Origin: Aquirhabdus sp.
GTDB lineage: Bacteria > Pseudomonadota > Gammaproteobacteria > Pseudomonadales > Moraxellaceae
Direction: 5' to 3'
Length of the DNA stretch: 9,474 nt
Assembly: GCA_030150595.1 (NCBI GenBank)
Contig: JASLFQ010000304.1
Coordinates: 1 to 9,474 of the forward strand
The position numbers and the translations under genes are program-made. The first letter of the stretch is position 1; every line of letters starts with the position of its first letter. The notes under the pieces are model-generated. The model was not told where the DNA came from. It searched no databases and worked only from the letters and a program-made list of their open reading frames with translations. Positions 5,673 to 9,474 of the stretch are shown piece after piece.

Positions 5673-7094
5673 ATGCCACGCAAAAATAAAACGCCAGAAA
5701 CTCCATCCCAAAATAAATTCGATGCCATTGTGCTCGGAGCAGGTCCAGCCGGTGAAGGCGCTGCAATGAAATTGGCAAAAAGTGGGCGTCGTGTTGCAGT
5801 GGTCGATCAACGTGATGTGGTTGGTGGTAACTGTGCGCATGTGGGAACAATTCCTAGCAAAACTTTGCGTCAAACTGTCTTTAATATCATGCGTTATCAA
5901 CGTGATCCATTATTCCAAAAAGTTGGTGAATGGAAACATGTTCCGCTCACCAAGATTTTGGGCATGGCACGTAAAGTCATCAATAAGCAAGTTGAGACGC
6001 ATACACGTTTTTATGAACGTAACCAAATTCAAGTCTTTCATGGCACGGCTTCAATTAATGATCCACATTCTCTGACCGTACATTTGCGTGATGGTGGCAG
6101 TGAAATCTTATCATTTGATCAACTGATGATTGCAACGGGTAGTCGTCCATATCAACCGAAAGACCTCGACTTTAATCATCCGCGTGTGTTTGATAGTGAT
6201 AAGATTTTAACCTTGGATTATCCAATTCAAAAAATCATTATTTATGGCGCTGGCGTCATTGGTTGTGAATATGCGTCCATCTTCATTGGTTTAGGTTACA
6301 AGGTTGATTTAATTAACAATCAGGCACAGTTGCTTAGTTATTTAGATAATGAAATTGCAGATGCGTTGTCTTATTACTTACGCGAATTGGGCGTTTTAAT
6401 TCGCCATAATGAAACCATCGACAACCTAGAAACACATGATGATTATGTGGTTCTTAATCTCAAAAGTGGCAAGAAAATTAAAGCTGACGCGATACTTTGG
6501 TCCAATGGTCGATCAGGCAATACCGATGAGTTGCAATTAGAAAATATGGGATTATCGACGAATAGTCGTGGTCAATTATCAGTCAATGGTCAATATCAAA
6601 CTGAAGTCGCACATGTTCATGCTGCTGGCGACGTCATCGGTTGGCCGTCATTGGCTTCGGCAGCATACGACCAAGGTCGCTGCGCCGCTGCACACATGGT
6701 TGGTGAGGAAAATGTTCCCCCTGTGACCAATGTGCCAACAGGGATTTACACTATTCCCGAGATTTCTTCGATTGGTAAAACCGAACAACAATTAACCGAA
6801 GAAAAAGTACCATATGAAGTCGGGCAGGCGTCATTCCGTCATCTCGCACGTGCGCAAATTAGTGGTGAAACGGTTGGTGTTTTAAAATTATTGTTCCATC
6901 GTGAAACTTTAGAAATTCTTGGCATTCATTGTTTTGGACATAATGCATCTGAAATTGTGCATATTGGTCAAGCCGTGATGATGTGCTCAAGTAATAATAG
7001 CTTGCATTATTTTACTCAAACGACTTTTAACTATCCAACGATGGCGGAAGCGTATCGTGTTGCGGCATTGAATGGTATGAATCGTCTGTTTTAA
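5673..7094 (+). CDS. sthA: Soluble pyridine nucleotide transhydrogenase (Si-specific NAD(P)+ transhydrogenase)
   Basis: SthA is a cytoplasmic FAD flavoprotein that exchanges hydride between NADPH and NAD+, relieving NADPH excess. The 473-aa product (with this start) has the FAD Rossmann motif GAGPAG at 22-27, a second dinucleotide motif GAGVIG at 192-197, the [20 protein letters not shown] block that closes the FAD site, and a C-terminal dimer domain ending in [22 protein letters not shown]. The motif [13 protein letters not shown] keeps the first cysteine (Cys54) but has Thr59 where dihydrolipoamide dehydrogenase and glutathione reductase have the second redox cysteine. Lack of that disulfide is diagnostic for SthA. 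Two starts are possible. ATG 5661 has no ribosome binding site. ATG 5673 has a GAGA about 6 bases upstream and the M-P-R/H start seen in the family, so it is preferred, though not firmly. It is transcribed divergently from lipA and ends in a strong terminator. Confidence 0.96.
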   Translation: MPRKNKTPETPSQNKFDAIVLGAGPAGEGAAMKLAKSGRRVAVVDQRDVVGGNCAHVGTIPSKTLRQTVFNIMRYQRDPLFQKVGEWKHVPLTKILGMARKVINKQVETHTRFYERNQIQVFHGTASINDPHSLTVHLRDGGSEILSFDQLMIATGSRPYQPKDLDFNHPRVFDSDKILTLDYPIQKIIIYGAGVIGCEYASIFIGLGYKVDLINNQAQLLSYLDNEIADALSYYLRELGVLIRHNETIDNLETHDDYVVLNLKSGKKIKADAILWSNGRSGNTDELQLENMGLSTNSRGQLSVNGQYQTEVAHVHAAGDVIGWPSLASAAYDQGRCAAAHMVGEENVPPVTNVPTGIYTIPEISSIGKTEQQLTEEKVPYEVGQASFRHLARAQISGETVGVLKLLFHRETLEILGIHCFGHNASEIVHIGQAVMMCSSNNSLHYFTQTTFNYPTMAEAYRVAALNGMNRLF

Positions 7095-7113
7095 GAAAAT
7101 GATATGAATAAAG

Positions 7114-7146
7114 AAGGACGTACCAATTTGGTTTACGTCCTTTTTT
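7114..7146 (+). terminator. sthA: Rho-independent terminator after sthA
   Basis: A perfect 9-bp stem (AAGGACGTA 7114-7122 with TACGTCCTT 7134-7142) has an 11-base loop that can fold further through CCA/TGG. It runs into a run of six T (7141-7146). It starts 19 bases after the sthA stop. On the minus strand the same stem is followed by CTTTATT, so it probably also serves the convergent acyltransferase gene, whose stop is at 7161. Confidence 0.92.
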
Positions 7147-7160
7147 ATGACCCATTAAAA

Positions 7161-7943
7161 TCATTTACCGTATACAGTTAAAGCTGCATTAATCGCATCA
7201 GCAACTTGCTGACGTAATTCAACTTTTAAATTGTCGCGTTGTTCTTTAGGAATATGTGAAGTTTCAATACGTGGACAGAAAATATAATCTAAAGCCTGCC
7301 TACGTGGAATAAAGGGTAAACCTAAAAAACCAGTGGTTAATGGAACAAATGCTTCACCGTTACGCATATGTTTCATCATGCCAGTACGCTGTAAACCTTT
7401 TCCTAATAAGGACTTTTTGAAATCATTAGAGTCATATTTTAGGTCTAACATTTCTTCGCCACCGATTGCCGCGAAAGGAATAATGTCGTAGCCATTTTCT
7501 AGCGCAAGCTCAATAAAGCCAAAGCGATTTTTCCAAATCAGTTGGTAGGCTTCACCTTTGTTTTTCAGCACTTCACGTCCACCACCAGGATAAATAAGGA
7601 TGTGCTCTTTTTTCTCCATAAGTTGCTGGATTGCATCTCGTGTACCTTCAAATGCACCATACTGTTTTACTAAAGTTCGCCAGAGTGGAACTCGGAAATG
7701 AGCGCGATCACCAACACCACGCAAGTAGACATGTTTTTGCGTATAAAGGTTGAGTATCAGTGGCGGAACGTCATGACCGAGCAATGTATGATTACCGACA
7801 TAGAGCGCAGGACGCTTTTCATCGACATGTTCAAGACCATGCAAAGTTGTTGGGAACCAGAAATTTAATGCTTTGGATTGCCTTTTTATTTTTGCAATTG
7901 TAGGAGGGATGAAGTTCGTCAATTGTTGAGTTTCTTGATTCAT
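7161..7943 (-). CDS. Lysophospholipid/diacylglycerol acyltransferase-like protein (PlsC/DGAT2 superfamily)
   Basis: The 260-residue product belongs to the glycerolipid acyltransferase superfamily, which transfers acyl groups to glycerol-based lipids at the membrane. Visible motifs are GNHTLLGHD (50-58, catalytic His52 with Asp58), GAFEGTRDA (96-104), ILIYPGGGREVL (115-126) and FGFIELALENGYDIIPFAAIGGEE (about 140-163). The PGGxRE motif and the following GFI-LAL-NG---IP block resemble DGAT2/monoacylglycerol acyltransferase-like enzymes more than classical PlsC (NHx4D, FPEGTRS). No long transmembrane helix is obvious. The substrate cannot be read from the sequence. The start at ATG 7941-7943 is favoured by GAGGG 5 bases upstream; an in-frame ATG at 7968-7970 has no such site. 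The gene starts 46 bases after purT on the same strand with no visible terminator, so the two are probably co-transcribed. Confidence 0.85.
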   Translation of the reverse strand: MNQETQQLTNFIPPTIAKIKRQSKALNFWFPTTLHGLEHVDEKRPALYVGNHTLLGHDVPPLILNLYTQKHVYLRGVGDRAHFRVPLWRTLVKQYGAFEGTRDAIQQLMEKKEHILIYPGGGREVLKNKGEAYQLIWKNRFGFIELALENGYDIIPFAAIGGEEMLDLKYDSNDFKKSLLGKGLQRTGMMKHMRNGEAFVPLTTGFLGLPFIPRRQALDYIFCPRIETSHIPKEQRDNLKVELRQQVADAINAALTVYGK

Positions 7944-7989
7944 CTTATCCCTCGTTATCTGATTGTTCATACTGTATTATTTTAAAACT

Positions 7990-9195
7990 TTAAGCGACGC
8001 TTACTTCAATTAAATCTGCTGCTTGTTTTGCAAGAGTACGCGCAGTGTTCGTATCTTGCGCACGAACAGTTGCAACACCCATACGACGACGTGCAAAACC
8101 TTCAGGTTTTCCAAACAGGCGTAAATCACTACCTGGAATAGAGAGTGCTTTTTCAAGACCCGTGAACTTTAAGTTTTTGGCATCTAATCCAGCATAAATC
8201 ACAGCACTTGCTGCCGCACTATGACGTGTTGTATCCACAGGTAAACCTAAAATTGCGCGCGCATGAAGTTCAAATTCGCTTTGGAATTGGCTGGCAATCG
8301 TCACCAGTCCAGTATCATGTGGACGCGGTGAAACTTCGCTAAACCAAACCAAATCACCACGCACAAAAAGTTCTACGCCAAACACACCACAACCGCCTAA
8401 AGCAGTTGCGACGACATCAGAAATACGTTTTGCCTCAGCAAGGGCCTTTTCACTCATCGGTTGAGGCTGCCAGCTTTCCACATAATCACCCGCATCTTGG
8501 CGATGACCGATTGCATCACAGAAATGCGTTTCGATTACGCCTGTTTCTGGATTTTTTGCACGCACAGTCAATAAAGTAATTTCAAAATCAAATTGAATCT
8601 GACCTTCAACGATCACTTTGCCAGATTTAACGCGTCCACCTTCCATCGCGTATGCCCAAGCGGCTTCCACTTGGTCAAAACTGGTAATGCGCGATTGACC
8701 TTTGCCGCTTGAAGACATGACGGGTTTAATGAAACACGGATAACCAATGTTGTCACAGGCTGCTTTAAAACTTTCTAAGCTATCTGCAAAACGATAAGGT
8801 GATGTTGCTAACCCCAATGTTTCTGCAGCAAGCTTACGGATGCCTTCGCGATTCATCGTAAGGTTTGCAGCTTTAGCTGATGGAATGACAGTAGCTGTGC
8901 CCGCTGCTTCAATTTCTAATAAGACTTCTGTTGCAATCGCTTCGATTTCAGGAACAATTAAATTTGGTTTAACTTTTTCAATCAATGCTTTAAGTGCGAC
9001 TGCATCTGTCATTGTTAATACATGAGAAAAATGCGCAACTTGCATTGCTGGAGCATCTGCATAACGATCTGCTGCATGCACTTCAACGCCTAAACGTTGT
9101 AACGAAATGGCGACTTCTTTTCCCAATTCGCCTGAACCGAGAAGGAGGACGCGAAAAGCGGAAGATTGCAAAGGAGTTCCAACAATAACAGACAT
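7990..9195 (-). CDS. purT: Formate-dependent phosphoribosylglycinamide formyltransferase (GAR transformylase 2)
   Basis: PurT uses formate and ATP to formylate GAR in the third step of purine synthesis, an alternative to the folate-dependent PurN. The 401-aa product matches E. coli PurT (392 aa) in order: [20 protein letters not shown] (17-36) and [10 protein letters not shown] in the N-terminal domain, [10 protein letters not shown] (81-90, substrate-binding glutamates), [26 protein letters not shown] (ATP-grasp phosphate loop, about residue 160), [36 protein letters not shown] and [12 protein letters not shown] (magnesium ligands), and LRLFGKPEG in the C-terminal domain. The start ATG 9193-9195 fits the family N-terminus and has a GAG 7-8 bases upstream. 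An upstream in-frame TTG (9274-9276) would add 27 residues of unrelated sequence and was not used. An ATG four codons upstream is possible. No clear promoter was found. Confidence 0.97.
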   Translation of the reverse strand: MSVIVGTPLQSSAFRVLLLGSGELGKEVAISLQRLGVEVHAADRYADAPAMQVAHFSHVLTMTDAVALKALIEKVKPNLIVPEIEAIATEVLLEIEAAGTATVIPSAKAANLTMNREGIRKLAAETLGLATSPYRFADSLESFKAACDNIGYPCFIKPVMSSSGKGQSRITSFDQVEAAWAYAMEGGRVKSGKVIVEGQIQFDFEITLLTVRAKNPETGVIETHFCDAIGHRQDAGDYVESWQPQPMSEKALAEAKRISDVVATALGGCGVFGVELFVRGDLVWFSEVSPRPHDTGLVTIASQFQSEFELHARAILGLPVDTTRHSAAASAVIYAGLDAKNLKFTGLEKALSIPGSDLRLFGKPEGFARRRMGVATVRAQDTNTARTLAKQAADLIEVSVA

Positions 9196-9313
9196 GGCAA
9201 ATCTCATATAGAAGTCTAAATCTTGACGATAGAATAGCAGATTATGCTTTTTGACGGCATTAGGTTGGTTGAACAATTTCTGAATGGCTACTATTTACCT
9301 TACGAACCTATAC

Positions 9314-9335
9314 CATCGTACAAAGTTTTACGATG
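9314..9335. repeat. Inverted repeat upstream of the last gene
   Basis: CATCGTA (9314-9320) and TACGATG (9329-9335) are exact reverse complements with an 8-base spacer. The repeat lies between the divergent purT and the plus-strand gene at 9435, about 30 bases upstream of that gene's -35 region. With divergent genes on either side there is no transcript to terminate, so an operator is more likely than a terminator. Confidence 0.5.
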
Positions 9336-9367
9336 CAATTTTCACACATGACAAAGGAATGTAAACG

Positions 9368-9396
9368 CTGCAAAAGTTCGCAAATATCAGTATAAT
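9368..9396 (+). promoter_or_regulatory. Promoter of the gene starting at 9435
   Basis: A perfect TATAAT (9391-9396) has CTGCAA (9368-9373) 17 bases upstream as a weak -35 (3 of 6). Transcription would start near 9403, giving a leader of about 32 bases. Confidence 0.6.
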
Positions 9397-9434
9397 TCAC
9401 CTTTATTTTTTCGCGTATCGAATCAGGACTGAAT

Positions 9435-9474
9435 ATGAGCTATGTTCAAAAAGGCAAACTTGAAGTTGCCCAAG
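9435..9474 (+). CDS. Start of a coding region, possibly malate synthase G (truncated by window end)
   Basis: Thirteen codons are visible: MSYVQKGKLEVAQ. The ATG has AGGA (9425-9428) 6 bases upstream and a good promoter ahead of it, so the gene start is well supported. The pattern V-Q-x-G-x-L-x-V-A matches the N-terminus of malate synthase G (GlcB), which condenses glyoxylate and acetyl-CoA, as I remember it (for example IQVGGLQVAK in E. coli). Thirteen residues are too few for a firm call, so no gene symbol is given. Confidence 0.5.
   Translation, partial: MSYVQKGKLEVAQ

Noticed and set aside
9196..9276. Extended purT start at an upstream in-frame TTG
   Set aside because: The added 27 residues do not resemble PurT, TTG is a rare start, and the site ahead of it is weak. 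The internal ATG matches the family N-terminus.

Overview
The window looks like ordinary chromosome from a gamma-proteobacterium of the genus Acinetobacter or a close relative. This rests on AT-rich codon use, proteins that read clearly as gamma-proteobacterial DapD, LipA, SthA and PurT, and the mix of genes. The genus is an inference from remembered protein character, not from a search. No phage, insertion sequence, CRISPR array or rRNA was seen. The only accessory-type element is a small toxin-antitoxin pair.

Layout. Positions 1-173 hold a minus-strand tRNA-Leu(UAG) gene and its terminator. Positions 261-686 encode an unrecognised 141-residue protein on the minus strand. It lies downstream of dapD (758-1582, minus), which acts in lysine and diaminopimelate synthesis. 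Next come a two-gene minus-strand transport operon: a small two-helix DUF3311-type membrane protein (3310-3555) and a 513-residue sodium:solute symporter (1766-3307). A plus-strand higB-higA toxin-antitoxin operon (3719-4376) has its promoter bracketed by a long inverted repeat. It runs head-on into lipA (4378-5424, minus, lipoyl synthase) with one base between the stop codons. A shared intergenic region of about 250 bases separates lipA from the divergent sthA (5673-7094, plus, soluble transhydrogenase). sthA ends in a strong hairpin terminator. On its far side are a minus-strand acyltransferase (7161-7943) and purT (7990-9195), probably one operon transcribed from purT. The last 40 bases start a plus-strand gene that reads like malate synthase G.

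How the genes relate. Most genes are central metabolism: diaminopimelate (dapD), lipoate cofactor (lipA), NADPH/NADH balance (sthA), purine C1 transfer from formate (purT), probable monocarboxylate uptake (symporter pair) and possibly the glyoxylate shunt (malate synthase). They do not form one pathway. Most starts were moved inward from the longest possible reading frame because internal ATGs have better ribosome binding sites or match the family length.

No convincing new system was found. The points most worth a second look are the inverted repeat at the higBA promoter, the near-zero gap between higA and lipA, the symporter-DUF3311 pairing, a Fur-box-like site between lipA and sthA, and the DGAT2-like acyltransferase beside purT.
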